The notes: generated by a model not told the origin, from the letters alone. A stretch of 64,000 bases of DNA from Burkholderiaceae bacterium (GCA_023954095.1 JAMLIQ010000001.1:62001-126000), one strand, 5' to 3'; positions 34,063 through 44,364 are shown, counted from the first letter of the stretch. Numbers and translations are program-made.

Positions 34063-35241
34063 TCAGCCCGCTTCGACGGTGAAAGTCAGCCCCGCATTCG
34101 CCTGCAGCCGGCCGATCAGCGCCTGGCCGAGCGCGGGTGCCGTGGTCCAGATGCCGCCCGGCGTGGCGCGGTTCTCCAGCAGGCACGCGGCGGCCTCGGT
34201 GATCATCTTCGAGGTGGATCCGTAGCCCGGGTCGCGGTCGCCCGTCACGGCCACGCGCAGGCGGTGGCCTGCCGCGGCCTCGCCGAGGAACAGCACGTCG
34301 TAGAAACCGGCCTCGCGTTCCGCGCGCGAGGGGCCCTCGCCGGGCTGGGGGCCGCTGTCCGAACCCAGCGACTTGTCGGCCGCCACGGCGTTGGCGATGG
34401 CCTCGCCCTTTTCGCCGGGGCCGGTGACCAGCATCTCGTCGTAGACGAAATCGGCTCCGTAGGCGTGGCCCAGCAGGAAGTTGGAGCGGTGCACATTGCG
34501 CGTGTTGATGGCCGCCATGACAAAGGGCGCGACCCAGACGCCGTCGCCGAGCGCCTCGTCCACCATGGGCTTGCTGCCCGAGGGCTGGCGCGGGCCGGTG
34601 AAGCCGGGCGTGAGCGCAAACGGGTCGCGCAGCAGGTCGAGCACGCCCGGCTCGCTGGCGGCGGCGGCCAGCGTGGCCTTGAGGCTGGCCGCCGTGCCGC
34701 CCGAGAAGGTGCCCTTCATCTTGCGCACCCGGCCGCGCACGCGGCTGGCGGGCTGGCCGAAGCGTGCCCGCATCTCGCTTTGCAGCAGGAATACGCCGAG
34801 GTCGAACGGGATCGAATCGAAGCCGCAGGAGAACACGATGCGCGCGCCGCTGGCCTTCGCCTGGGCCTCGTGCGCGTCGATCATGCGGCGCATCCAGGCG
34901 GGCTCGCCGCACAGGTCCACGTAGTCCACGCCTGCGGCGGCGCAGGCGGCCACGAGTTCGTTGCCGTAGAGCTGGTAGGGGCCCACGGTGGTCAGCACCA
35001 GGCGGGTGCTGTCCATCAGTGCCTGCAGGCTGACGGGATTGGAGGTGTCGGTGACGACGAGCGGTGTGTCGGCCGGCGCGCCCAGTTCGTCGCGCACGGC
35101 GGCGAGCTTCTCGGCGCTGCGCCCGCCCATGGCCCAGCGCAGGCCGCTGCCGGCGGGGTAGCGCTGCAGCAGGTATTCGACGACGAGGCGGCCAGTGAAG
35201 CCGGTGGCGCCGTGGACGACGAGATCGAAGGGTTTGGTCAT
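34063..35241 (-). CDS. saccharopine dehydrogenase-like / trans-acting enoyl reductase family protein
   Basis: A 392-residue NAD(P)-binding protein. The Rossmann fold begins at residue about 6 (LVVHGATGFTGRLVVEYL). Further family features are TTVGPYQLYGNELVAACAAAG and VDYVDLCGEPAWM. The family covers the mycobacterial trans-acting enoyl reductase and saccharopine dehydrogenase-like oxidoreductases; in Burkholderiales the substrate is unknown. The start was set at ATG 35241, since the longer frame would add 68 residues without domain content. It converges on lysE with 6 bases between stops. Confidence 0.75.
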   Translation of the reverse strand: MTKPFDLVVHGATGFTGRLVVEYLLQRYPAGSGLRWAMGGRSAEKLAAVRDELGAPADTPLVVTDTSNPVSLQALMDSTRLVLTTVGPYQLYGNELVAACAAAGVDYVDLCGEPAWMRRMIDAHEAQAKASGARIVFSCGFDSIPFDLGVFLLQSEMRARFGQPASRVRGRVRKMKGTFSGGTAASLKATLAAAASEPGVLDLLRDPFALTPGFTGPRQPSGSKPMVDEALGDGVWVAPFVMAAINTRNVHRSNFLLGHAYGADFVYDEMLVTGPGEKGEAIANAVAADKSLGSDSGPQPGEGPSRAEREAGFYDVLFLGEAAAGHRLRVAVTGDRDPGYGSTSKMITEAAACLLENRATPGGIWTTAPALGQALIGRLQANAGLTFTVEAG

Positions 35242-35375
35242 GGGGTGTCTCCTTTGGGGCGTGGATTCCAGGGGGGCCTTGCGCGGCACGACCGGGCATT
35301 GTGGAAGACCCGCACAGGGCAAGGGTGTCGCGCACGCGCCGACCGGCGGCGGTCCGGGGTTTTTGTGCCGTGGTC

Positions 35376-35430
35376 TGCCAAAGAGTATCAAGAAACGATA
35401 CCGTGCAGGGCTGCGCACGGCGCTTTGGCA
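35376..35430. other. potential three-way-junction RNA/DNA element
   Basis: TGCCAAAG (35376-35383) pairs with CTTTGGCA (35423-35430). Nested inside are two abutting hairpins: GTATC/GATAC (35385-35389 with 35397-35401) and CGTGC/GCACG (35402-35406 with 35415-35419). It lies in the 266-base divergent gap between the enoyl-reductase-like gene and the YiaA-type gene, so it may be a leader RNA on either strand. The inner GTATC-7-GATAC pair alone could instead be a regulator binding site. Nothing else clear is seen in the gap. Confidence 0.4.
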
Positions 35431-35507
35431 TACCAGCGCAGACAACGGGGCTGATGGGCGCCACCATGCGGCCCATGTTCAACCACGGCCCCAGGGCCTC
35501 TAGCGCA

Positions 35508-35981
35508 ATGTCCTCTTCTTCCCGCATCGTCCCGCGTGACAGCCGTGCCTGGCAGCTCCAGGTGTGGGTCTCCTTCGGCATCGCCGTGTTTCTGTGCGCC
35601 GTCGGTTTGGCCTGGCTGCCGGGCGAGCCGCTGGAGCAGGTGTTCATGGTGATGGGCTATGTGTTCTGCCTGTCTACCGCGTTTGTGCTGGCCAAGTTCG
35701 TGCGTGACAACGAGGGCAGCCGCCAGGGAGCGAAAGATGTGCCGATGTGGAAGCTGGTCGTCTGGGGCGGCTTTGCCGTGGCCATGGGCCTGACGGGCTG
35801 GGGCCTGCTGGGCATGGCGATCAACGTGACCTACAAGGCCTTCCTCGGCGTGGGCTGGCTCTATCTCATCACCACCGCCTTCACGCTGGCCAAGATGCTG
35901 CGTGACCGCCACGAGGCCGATCTGCTGGAAGCCCGCTTGCAAGGCCGCCGCGAAGCCAGCACGGCCCACACCGCCGAATGA
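35508..35981 (+). CDS. YiaA/YiaB-like inner-membrane protein
   Basis: A 157-residue protein with two pairs of membrane helices. It has the YiaA/B two-helix repeat: VSFGIAVFLCAVGLAWLPG with FCLSTAFVLAKFVRD, repeated as GGFAVAMGLTGWGLLG with TTAFTLAKMLRDRHE. The function is unknown. The stop overlaps a short upstream reading of the next gene, and the next three genes run the same way. Confidence 0.8.
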   Translation: MSSSSRIVPRDSRAWQLQVWVSFGIAVFLCAVGLAWLPGEPLEQVFMVMGYVFCLSTAFVLAKFVRDNEGSRQGAKDVPMWKLVVWGGFAVAMGLTGWGLLGMAINVTYKAFLGVGWLYLITTAFTLAKMLRDRHEADLLEARLQGRREASTAHTAE

Positions 35982-36007
35982 ATGCCATTACTGACGCGGA
36001 GACTTCC

Positions 36008-36469
36008 ATGACTGCAATTTTCTACAAATATCTGGCGCGCCTGCTGGCGGCCACGGGCTTGGCCTGGGCCTTGGTCGCAACGCCCGCACAAGCCCAGAGC
36101 GAGGCGTCGGCTGCGCTCTCCCTGTTGCCCGTGGCGTCGGTGGTGGGTACGGCCTCGGTCGGCGCGGCGGCATCCGGCGCGGCGCTGGCGCTGCCGGTTG
36201 CCCTGTCGGCAGCGGGTGCAGCGCTCACCGTGAAAACGGTCGAGGCCTCCGCGGCCGGCACGGTGTACCTGCTCGAACGGGCTTCGGATGGTGCACAGGT
36301 CAGTGTCGAAGTCGCGGGGCGCGGTGCGGTCGCATCGGCCCATGGTGTTGGCACGGTGGTGGCTTGCAGCGTGATCGGCACGGGTGCCGTGCTGTCGGTC
36401 GCGGGCGAGGTGCTGGCCTTTGTCCCCAATGCGCTGGGCCAGGCCCTGCTGCACAACGAGCGACTTTAA
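36008..36469 (+). CDS. hypothetical exported Ala/Val-rich protein
   Basis: A 153-residue protein with a signal peptide (MTAIFYKYLARLLAATGLAW...PAQA). The mature part is almost entirely Ala, Val, Ser and Gly with no cysteine pair except one Cys near residue 123 and no recognisable domain. It could form membrane-inserted or beta structure. It is 11 bases upstream of the DUF2145 gene, so the two are likely co-expressed. The start at 36008 has a GGAG site; an in-frame ATG at 35978 overlaps the previous stop. Confidence 0.65.
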   Translation: MTAIFYKYLARLLAATGLAWALVATPAQAQSEASAALSLLPVASVVGTASVGAAASGAALALPVALSAAGAALTVKTVEASAAGTVYLLERASDGAQVSVEVAGRGAVASAHGVGTVVACSVIGTGAVLSVAGEVLAFVPNALGQALLHNERL

Positions 36470-36480
36470 GGAGCCGCACC

Positions 36481-37311
36481 ATGCTGTATCCAAACACGTG
36501 GCGGCGCACTGCGCTGGCGGTTTTCTTCCTCGCAGCCGCCGTGGCGCTGGCCGCTGCACCGGCCCATGCCGGCCGCTCTTGTGAGGCGCACAAACCCACG
36601 CCGCAGCTCATCGAGCGTGGCATGCAGCTGGCGCAGCAGACCGCCGCCGCGCTGGATGCCGAATTTGCCCGCAGCGGCTCCCGGGTGGTGGTGCTGGGCC
36701 GTGCGGGGCAGGACCTGGGCAAATACGGCCTGCGCTACTCGCACCTGGGCTGGGCCTACCGTACGAGCGAAGGCCCCTGGCGCGTGGTACACAAGCTCAA
36801 CGACTGTGGCACGGCCGTGGGGCATCTGTACCGCCAGGGGCTGGGCGAGTTCTTCCTCGATGACCTCTGGCGCTACGAGGCTGTGTGGGCCGTACCCACC
36901 CCCGAGGTGCAGCAGCGCCTGCTGCCCGTGCTGCAGGACAGCGCGCGCGTCCGCACGCTGCAGCACCTGCCCTACAGCATGGTGAGCTACGTGTGGGGGC
37001 GCAAATACCAGCAGTCCAACCAGTGGGCGCTGGAGACCCTGGCCGTCGCCATGGAGCCCGCCAGCGTGCGTACGCGCGATCAGGCGCAGGCCTGGCTGCA
37101 GTTCAAAGGCTATGAACCCAGCGTGCTCAAGATTGGTGCCCTCACGCGGCTGGGTGGGCGCGTGGGCTCGGCCAACATCGCCTTTGACGACCACCCGAAT
37201 GACAAGCGTTTTGCCGACCGCATTGAAACCGTGACGGTCGATTCGGTCTTGGCCTGGCTGCCGCGCGCCCGGCTGGCATCGACCGCCGTTACACTGCGCC
37301 TTGAAAATTAG
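36481..37311 (+). CDS. DUF2145 family exported protein
   Basis: A 276-residue protein with a signal peptide (TALAVFFLAAAVALAAAPAHA). DUF2145 features are VVVLGRAGQDLGKYGLRYSHLGWAYR, VVHKLNDCGT and YSMVSYVWGRKYQQSNQWALE. The alignment of His, Cys and Asn/Gln residues suggests a papain-like or NlpC-like hydrolase, but this is only a guess. It is in an apparent operon with the preceding Ala/Val-rich protein. Confidence 0.75.
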   Translation: MLYPNTWRRTALAVFFLAAAVALAAAPAHAGRSCEAHKPTPQLIERGMQLAQQTAAALDAEFARSGSRVVVLGRAGQDLGKYGLRYSHLGWAYRTSEGPWRVVHKLNDCGTAVGHLYRQGLGEFFLDDLWRYEAVWAVPTPEVQQRLLPVLQDSARVRTLQHLPYSMVSYVWGRKYQQSNQWALETLAVAMEPASVRTRDQAQAWLQFKGYEPSVLKIGALTRLGGRVGSANIAFDDHPNDKRFADRIETVTVDSVLAWLPRARLASTAVTLRLEN

Positions 37312-37312
37312 A

Positions 37313-37368
37313 TAAAAATGGCCTCTAGCGCTTTACAGTAAAGCGCCTTAAGCTATGAAAACAATAGT
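37313..37368. repeat. interspersed palindromic repeat, copy 4
   Basis: AAAAATGGCCTCTAGCGCTT, a 5-base loop, then AAGCGCCTTAAGCTATGAAA. One of the best-conserved copies; it sits directly after the DUF2145 stop and may work as a 3' hairpin. Confidence 0.8.
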
Positions 37369-37389
37369 AATTGAATCCCAGGAGAACCC

Positions 37390-38451
37390 ATGAGCAAATC
37401 ACTGCGCCTGTCTGAGAAATGGTTTCGCCGCGGCTTGTGGCTGGTGGCGCTGGTGTTTGCCAGCTTCCTGATCGGCCTGGGTGGCACGGTGGTGGGGGAC
37501 TTGCCCAAGGTGGAAACCCCGCTGGCGCTGGACGACTTTCTGGACCGGCCCGCCGCCCAGGCCCTGCGCGCGCAGGTAAAAGAGGCGCGCCAGGCCGAGC
37601 AGGACGCCCAGACCGCGCTGGAGCAGGCGCAGCTGCAGCGCAACAAGGCGCGCAGCGAAAGCGCTGCCGAACGGGAAACCTTCAACAACTGGCTGGCCGC
37701 CCGCAGCGTGACGCAGCGGGCCGAGCACGACCCCGAGGTGCTGGCGCGCACCAGGGCGCTCGATGCGCTCAAACAGGCCGAGCGCAGCACCCAGAAAGCG
37801 GTGGAACAGCAGCAGCAGGCGGCGCTGGATGCCCGCCAGGCCGCCGCAGCGGCGCAGCAGCGCCTGGGCCAGATGGAATCGGGGGCCTACGACCAACTGC
37901 ACGCCGAGCGCCGCAAGGTCGAGCTGCGCGTGTTCCTGTACCGGCTGGCGCTGACGCTGCCGCTGCTGGCCATTGCCGCCTGGCTGTTCGTCAAAAAGCG
38001 CAAGGGCACCTACTGGCCCTTTGTCTGGGGCTTCATCTTCTTCGCGCTGTTCGCCTTCTTCGTTGAACTGGTGCCCTACCTGCCCAGCTACGGCGGCTAT
38101 GTGCGCTACGTGGTGGGCATCGGCGTCACGGCACTGGTCGGGCGCTACGCCATCCTGGGGCTCAACCGCTACCTGGAGCGGCAAAAGCTGGCCGAGGCCC
38201 TGCCCGACCAGGAACGCCGCAAGGAACTGAGCTACGACGTGGCCCTGGCGCGCCTGGCCAAGAATGTGTGCCCCGGCTGCGAGCGTCCGGTGGACCTGAA
38301 AGACGGCAAGACCGATTTCTGCCCGCATTGCGGCATTGGCCTGTTTGACCACTGCAGCCACTGCAGCACGCGCAAGAGCGCGTTTGCCAAGTTCTGCCAT
38401 GCGTGCGGAACGGTGGCAGGGGGCAAGCCCGCCGCCAGCGAGGCCCCCTGA
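37390..38451 (+). CDS. membrane protein with coiled coil and C-terminal zinc ribbons
   Basis: A 353-residue protein. An N-terminal membrane helix (GLWLVALVFASFLIGLGG) is followed by a long coiled coil (about residues 55-175) rich in Gln, Ala and Glu. Three further membrane helices lie at about 180-265. The C-terminal 75 residues carry cysteine pairs CPGC, CPHC, CSHC and CHAC, consistent with two zinc ribbons in the cytoplasm. The function is not recognised. The layout suggests a membrane-anchored assembly or scaffold protein. Confidence 0.7.
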   Translation: MSKSLRLSEKWFRRGLWLVALVFASFLIGLGGTVVGDLPKVETPLALDDFLDRPAAQALRAQVKEARQAEQDAQTALEQAQLQRNKARSESAAERETFNNWLAARSVTQRAEHDPEVLARTRALDALKQAERSTQKAVEQQQQAALDARQAAAAAQQRLGQMESGAYDQLHAERRKVELRVFLYRLALTLPLLAIAAWLFVKKRKGTYWPFVWGFIFFALFAFFVELVPYLPSYGGYVRYVVGIGVTALVGRYAILGLNRYLERQKLAEALPDQERRKELSYDVALARLAKNVCPGCERPVDLKDGKTDFCPHCGIGLFDHCSHCSTRKSAFAKFCHACGTVAGGKPAASEAP

Positions 38452-38577
38452 GGCCCGGATGGTTTGCTGTCCGGAATACGTAGAACTACCTCAAGACAAG
38501 CCCCTGTAAGTAAACGTACGACTGGCGCGGCGCCGGTGTGCGCCCTAGGCTCTCGCTCCTTACGACAAGGAGACACC

Positions 38578-39792
38578 ATGAGCCGACAGACCCCGTCCTG
38601 TGCATCGCTTGCGTCGAAGCCGTCTGCCAACAGCCGCCCTGGGGCGCGGCTGCGCAACGCGGCCCGCCGCCTCGGTCGCTGGGGCGCGGCCTGCGCGCTG
38701 TCCCTGGCGCTGCCGTGGTCGGCCGCCTGGGCCGACATCGTCATTGGCCAGGTGGCCCCCTTGTCGGGTGTGCTGGCCAGCACGGGCAAGCAGATGGTGC
38801 TGGGCGGCAGCATTTACTTTCGCCATGTCAATGCCCAGGGCGGCGTGCATGGGCAGAAGATTGCGGTGAAGGTGCTCGACGACGGCTACAAGGTGGACGA
38901 CACCGTGCGCCTGACGCGCGAACTGCTGGCCGACCCTGAACTGGTGGCCCTGTTCGGCTTTGCCGGCACTTCCAATGTCGGCAAGCTGCTGAGCGGCGGC
39001 GTGCTGGAACAGGGGGGCGCTGCACTGGTGGCGCCCTATACCGGCGGCGAGCCGCTGCGCAATCCCTTCAACCCCTGGATATTCCATGTGCGCGCCGGTT
39101 ACGCCGATGAGACCGAGCACATGGTGCAGCAGGTGACCACGCTGGGCATGAAGCGCATTGCCGTCATGTACCAGGACGACGGTTTTGGCAAAGCGGGCCT
39201 GGAAGGTGTGCAAAAGGCGCTGGCCCGGCGCCAGCTGGAGCTGTCGGCGGCGGCGCCCTACGACAGGAACACCGACAACGTCGACGCCGCCGTTCAGCAG
39301 ATCATGAAGTCCGATGCGCAGGCGATCATCATGATTGCGGTGAACAAACCGTCGTCGGCCTTCATCAAGCGCTACCGCGAAGCCGGGGGCGGGGCGCAGC
39401 TTTACAACATTTCGGTGGTGGACCCTGCCGAGATCGTCAAGCTGGCCGACTTGAAGAACGCACATGGCCTGGGCATCAGCCAGGTGGTGCCTTTTCCGTA
39501 CCAGCCCAACCTGCCCGTGGTGCGCGAATACCAGACCTTGCTGAAAAAGTATGCGCCCGACGAGCACATCAACTACACCAGCTTCGAGGAATTCCTCGGC
39601 GCCAAGGTGCTCGTGGAGGGGCTGCGCCGCGCGGGACCCGCGCCGACACGGGCCAAGGTCATCAAGGCTCTGGAGGGCCTGGGCCACTACGACCTGGGCG
39701 GGGTCACGGTGAACTATTCCCCCGACAACCGCGTGGGATCGCGTTACGTGGAGGTGACGGTGATCGGGCGAACCGGGCGCTTGATGAAGTAA
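38578..39792 (+). CDS. ABC transporter substrate-binding protein, branched-chain amino acid type
   Basis: A 404-residue periplasmic protein (Peripla_BP_6/LivK type) with a long N-terminal region and signal peptide (ACALSLALPWSAAWA). Domain features are IVIGQVAPLSGVLASTGKQM and VKVLDDGYKVDDTVRLTRELL. No permease or ATPase genes are adjacent, so it may serve a distant transporter or act as a sensor. A PAS-LuxR regulator lies just downstream on the opposite strand and could control it. The leader 38500-38577 contains TACGTAG- and CGTACG-type palindromic words. Confidence 0.85.
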   Translation: MSRQTPSCASLASKPSANSRPGARLRNAARRLGRWGAACALSLALPWSAAWADIVIGQVAPLSGVLASTGKQMVLGGSIYFRHVNAQGGVHGQKIAVKVLDDGYKVDDTVRLTRELLADPELVALFGFAGTSNVGKLLSGGVLEQGGAALVAPYTGGEPLRNPFNPWIFHVRAGYADETEHMVQQVTTLGMKRIAVMYQDDGFGKAGLEGVQKALARRQLELSAAAPYDRNTDNVDAAVQQIMKSDAQAIIMIAVNKPSSAFIKRYREAGGGAQLYNISVVDPAEIVKLADLKNAHGLGISQVVPFPYQPNLPVVREYQTLLKKYAPDEHINYTSFEEFLGAKVLVEGLRRAGPAPTRAKVIKALEGLGHYDLGGVTVNYSPDNRVGSRYVEVTVIGRTGRLMK

Positions 39793-39798
39793 GCGCCG

Positions 39799-39813
39799 CC
39801 CCGGCCACCGGGG
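39799..39813. terminator. short GC hairpin between convergent genes
   Basis: CCCCGG-CCA-CCGGGG forms a compact stem-loop in the 24-base gap between two converging genes. There is no T-run on either side, so termination is uncertain. Confidence 0.35.
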
Positions 39814-39816
39814 TGG

Positions 39817-40383
39817 TCAGCGGGGGGCGCCCAGCAGCCGGGCGACCAGTTCACCCGTCGTGGTGGCATCCAGCTTGCGCATCAGGCGCGCCCGGTGGGC
39901 CTCGACGGTGCGGTGGCTGATCTCGAGCAGGCGCGCGATCTGCTTGCTGGTGGCGCCGGTCACGATGTGCTGCGCGATCTCGCGTTCGCGCATCGTCAGC
40001 GCGGCGCCGACCGGGCGCCGCTGTGAAATGTCCTCGAACATCCACACGGCATGGGCAAAGGGATCGGCGCGGTCGAGCGCACAGCCTGCCACATGGCACC
40101 AGAAAAGAGCGCCATCGGACCGGCACATGATGCGTTCGTCACTGTAGGTGCCGGTGGCCTGCATCACGGGCAGGCCGAGCTTGCCAATGTGGGCGAATTC
40201 GTCGAGCGAGGGGTACAGCCGGGCCAGGGAATGGCCCATGAGATCGGCCTGCGCATACCCGAACATCTGCGCAAAGGCCTCGTTGCAGATCTCGATCATC
40301 CGATGGCGCGAAACGCACAGGCCCACCGGCGCCCGGTGGAAGGCCAGTTCCAGCGTGTGCTGCAGTTCGATGGAGGAATCCAT
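39817..40383 (-). CDS. PAS-domain LuxR-type regulator
   Basis: A 188-residue protein. An N-terminal PAS domain (residues about 10-120; APVGLCVSRHRMIEICNEAF, FGYAQADLMGHSL) is followed by a LuxR-type helix-turn-helix (MREREIAQHIVTGATSKQIARLLEISHRTVEAHRARLMRKL). It has no receiver domain, so it likely senses a small molecule or redox state directly. Its position opposite the substrate-binding protein gene makes that gene a plausible target. Confidence 0.85.
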   Translation of the reverse strand: MDSSIELQHTLELAFHRAPVGLCVSRHRMIEICNEAFAQMFGYAQADLMGHSLARLYPSLDEFAHIGKLGLPVMQATGTYSDERIMCRSDGALFWCHVAGCALDRADPFAHAVWMFEDISQRRPVGAALTMREREIAQHIVTGATSKQIARLLEISHRTVEAHRARLMRKLDATTTGELVARLLGAPR

Positions 40384-40419
40384 GGTGGCTGATTCTGCCC
40401 CATGGACTGCTGCGCAGGG

Positions 40420-41616
40420 CTAGGGGGAAATGGCCTGCTTGGGCTGGGTCGCTTCATCACGCAGCAATGGGCGCAGCGCCAGCAGGCCCAGTGCCGGGCC
40501 CAGCGCCAGCCACGGCAGCAGCGCGCCCAGGGCCACGGTCTCCGCCAGTGACACGAACAGCAGAATGCTGGCGATCGAAATGGCAAATCCGATGCTGTTG
40601 GTGAGCGTCAGCACACTGCCCACGGCCTTTGCGGGGGCGTTGCGCGCCGTCAGGGTGGAGAGCTGGGGCGAGTCTCCGGCCACCGTGACGCCCCACAGCA
40701 GCAGCCAGCCAAAGAACAGGCTGGCGCGGGCGTCCAGCATCCACGGCGTGGCCAGGCAGCACAGGCCGCTGGTGGCCAACTGCACGGCGGCCACGCGCGC
40801 GCTGCCCCAGCGCTGCGCAACCCATCCGCCCAAGGCGCAGCCGATGGCGCCCGCACCCAGCACGGCAAAAGCCGCCCACGACAGCGCCAGGCCCTGCACC
40901 CGCGTGGCCAGCACCAGCGGCACCATCACCCACATGGTGTAGAGCTCCCACATGTGGCCAAAGTACGCCAGCACCGAGCTGCGCACCCGCGCATCGGTCC
41001 ACACCGTGGCCAGGGCGCGCCACTGCAGCGTGGTCACACGCGCCTGCGCACCGGGCGCATCGGTCGTGCCCAGGAACAGCAGCAAGCCGCCCGCTGCCGC
41101 CAGCCCTGCCACGCCCAGCATCAGTGCGGGCCAGGGCAGAGCGTTGCCCAGCGCACGCAGCGCGTGGGCGCTGGCCGAGCCCAGCACCAGTGCGCCTATC
41201 AGCAGCCCCAGCGCGCCGCCCAGGCCGCGCGTGTACCACTGGGCGGCAATCTTCATGCCTACCGGGTAGATTCCGGCAAGGAAGAAACCGGTGGCAAAGC
41301 GCCAGGCCAGCAGGGCGGAATAGTCGCGCACCATGGCCCAGGCGCCCACGGTGCAGGCCGCACCGGCCAGCGAACACAGCAGGAACACGCGGCGCGCCGA
41401 AAACCGGTCGGCAATGGCGAGCAGCGCGAAGACCAGCGTGCCCACGATGAAACCGAACTGCAGCCCCGAGGTGAGCGTGCCCACCGCCGCAGCGGGCCAG
41501 CCCAGCTCGCGCTGCAGGTCGGGCATGACGGCGTTCACGGCAAACCACAGCGAAGTCCCGGCAAACTGTGCGGTGACCAGCACCGGCAGCACGTGGCGCG
41601 GGACGGCGGTCTGCAT
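40420..41616 (-). CDS. MFS transporter
   Basis: A 398-residue protein with about 12 membrane helices. The first half has the MFS loop motif around FALLAIADRFSARRVF, and the repeat FATGFFLAGIYPVGMKIAAQW is typical of nitrite/cyanate-type permeases. The substrate is unknown. A GTG three codons upstream at 41625 would overlap the vapC stop; ATG 41616 was chosen, but no clear ribosome-binding site favours either. Confidence 0.82.
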   Translation of the reverse strand: MQTAVPRHVLPVLVTAQFAGTSLWFAVNAVMPDLQRELGWPAAAVGTLTSGLQFGFIVGTLVFALLAIADRFSARRVFLLCSLAGAACTVGAWAMVRDYSALLAWRFATGFFLAGIYPVGMKIAAQWYTRGLGGALGLLIGALVLGSASAHALRALGNALPWPALMLGVAGLAAAGGLLLFLGTTDAPGAQARVTTLQWRALATVWTDARVRSSVLAYFGHMWELYTMWVMVPLVLATRVQGLALSWAAFAVLGAGAIGCALGGWVAQRWGSARVAAVQLATSGLCCLATPWMLDARASLFFGWLLLWGVTVAGDSPQLSTLTARNAPAKAVGSVLTLTNSIGFAISIASILLFVSLAETVALGALLPWLALGPALGLLALRPLLRDEATQPKQAISP

Positions 41617-41624
41617 GGGCGTCA

Positions 41625-42038
41625 CTACACCCAGTTTTCAACCTGGAGGCCAGGCACGCGTGTGAATTCACGGGTGTTGTTGGTCACCAGAATCCAATCT
41701 TCGGCGCGTGCGTGCGCCGCGAGCCACAGGTCGTTGTTGCCAATAGGCAGACCCTGTTTTTGCAGTGTGGCGCGGATGTCGCCGTAGTGCTCTGCGGCGG
41801 CCTGTGGCAGTGGGTGCGGCGGGATCATCTGCACCAACTGTTCGATGGTGGAGAGGGCGCGTTCTCGGGCCTGGCTTTTTTCAGCCCCAAAACGCAGTTC
41901 GCCCACGGTGATGACGGACAGGGCGAACTCCTGGAGTGTATGGCGTGCCAACCGTTCGCGCACCGCCACGGGTTGCCCCTTGGCGATGTAGATGCAGATG
42001 TTGGTGTCCAGCAGGTAGCGAACGGGTGTGATCGCCAT
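41625..42038 (-). CDS. vapC: VapC-type PIN-domain toxin RNase
   Basis: A 137-residue PIN-domain protein. The acidic metal-binding residues are visible: Asp in YLLDTNICIYIAKG, Glu in ITVGELRFGAEKS, Asp in GNNDLWLAAHA, and the TNNTREF segment. VapC toxins cleave initiator tRNA or other RNA. The start lies two bases after the vapB stop, the usual arrangement. Its 3' end abuts the MFS gene. Confidence 0.9.
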   Translation of the reverse strand: MAITPVRYLLDTNICIYIAKGQPVAVRERLARHTLQEFALSVITVGELRFGAEKSQARERALSTIEQLVQMIPPHPLPQAAAEHYGDIRATLQKQGLPIGNNDLWLAAHARAEDWILVTNNTREFTRVPGLQVENWV

Positions 42039-42040
42039 GG

Positions 42041-42271
42041 TCAGAGCGCCTCGCGCTCTTGCGGTGGCGTGTCTTCGCGGCCCTGCGCCAGGAAGTCGGC
42101 GGGCAGGGTGGCCAGAATATCGAATACAGCGGCCGCATTGGTGGGCGTCTGGCGCAGCACGATGTCGTCGCCCTGGCGGAAAATCTCCACCTGTTCGGCG
42201 TTGAGCCTGAACTCCTTGGGCAGCCGTACCGCCTGGCTGTTGCCGGACTGGAAGACGCGGGCGTAGGTCAT
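42041..42271 (-). CDS. vapB: VapB-type antitoxin (AbrB/MazE fold)
   Basis: A 76-residue protein beginning with a SpoVT/AbrB-type domain (YARVFQSGNSQAVRLPKEFRL), the DNA-binding, toxin-neutralising fold of VapB antitoxins. The acidic C-terminus should bind the toxin. The pair is autoregulated in known systems, and a palindrome is found 20 bases upstream. Confidence 0.9.
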   Translation of the reverse strand: MTYARVFQSGNSQAVRLPKEFRLNAEQVEIFRQGDDIVLRQTPTNAAAVFDILATLPADFLAQGREDTPPQEREAL

Positions 42272-42290
42272 GGCACCTCCGGGGAAAACG

Positions 42291-42311
42291 TATATATGTT
42301 CAGTATATACA
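42291..42311 (-). promoter_or_regulatory. inverted repeat upstream of vapBC
   Basis: GTATATA (42291-42297) and TATATAC (42305-42311) form a perfect 7-bp inverted repeat with a 7-base spacer, in an AT-rich stretch that probably includes the -10 region. It is likely the VapBC autoregulatory operator. Confidence 0.55.
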
Positions 42312-42387
42312 TTTATCTTTCATTGCGTCCACCTTGCAATTCATGCATCTGCATGCCGGATTTACAAGGGCCAAGTCGCTCGCAGAA

Positions 42388-44147
<1,760 letters not shown>

Positions 44148-44225
44148 CCAAGAAAAAAGCCGACCCGTCTCGCGGCGGCTGGCTGGCAGGGTAGTGCGAA
44201 AGGGGCCTCAGCGTCCCATGGACGT

Positions 44226-44360
44226 ATGAAACCGGCGCGGCCCAGGCCAGCGGCCCCCGCGCAAGGGCCGCCTGCCGCGCAGGGGGAGCGTCCCCCTGCC
44301 GCATCGCGCAGCGATGCCAGAGAAGGGGGAAGGAGCGAAGCGACACAGGGGGTTGTTTTT
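44226..44360. repeat. long GC-rich intergenic repeat-like element
   Basis: A non-coding stretch with several inverted runs: GGGGGAGCGTCCCCC near 44281-44295, GCATCGCGCAGCGATGC near 44300-44316, and AAGGAGCGAAGCGACACAGG near 44328-44348. The word pattern resembles multicopy elements of Comamonadaceae genomes, but only one copy is in this window, so the repeat status is from memory and not shown here. Together with 44148-44225 it fills the 217-base gap between uspA and the next gene. Confidence 0.45.
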
Positions 44361-44364
44361 TCCT

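Noticed and set aside
35978..36007. ATG at 35978 as the start of the Ala/Val-rich exported protein
   Set aside because: It would place ten polar residues ahead of a good signal peptide, and the GGAG site is positioned for the ATG at 36008.
38500..38577. LuxR-type binding site upstream of the substrate-binding protein gene (TACGTAG and CGTACG words)
   Set aside because: The words are short and could arise by chance, and no second copy was found to define a motif.
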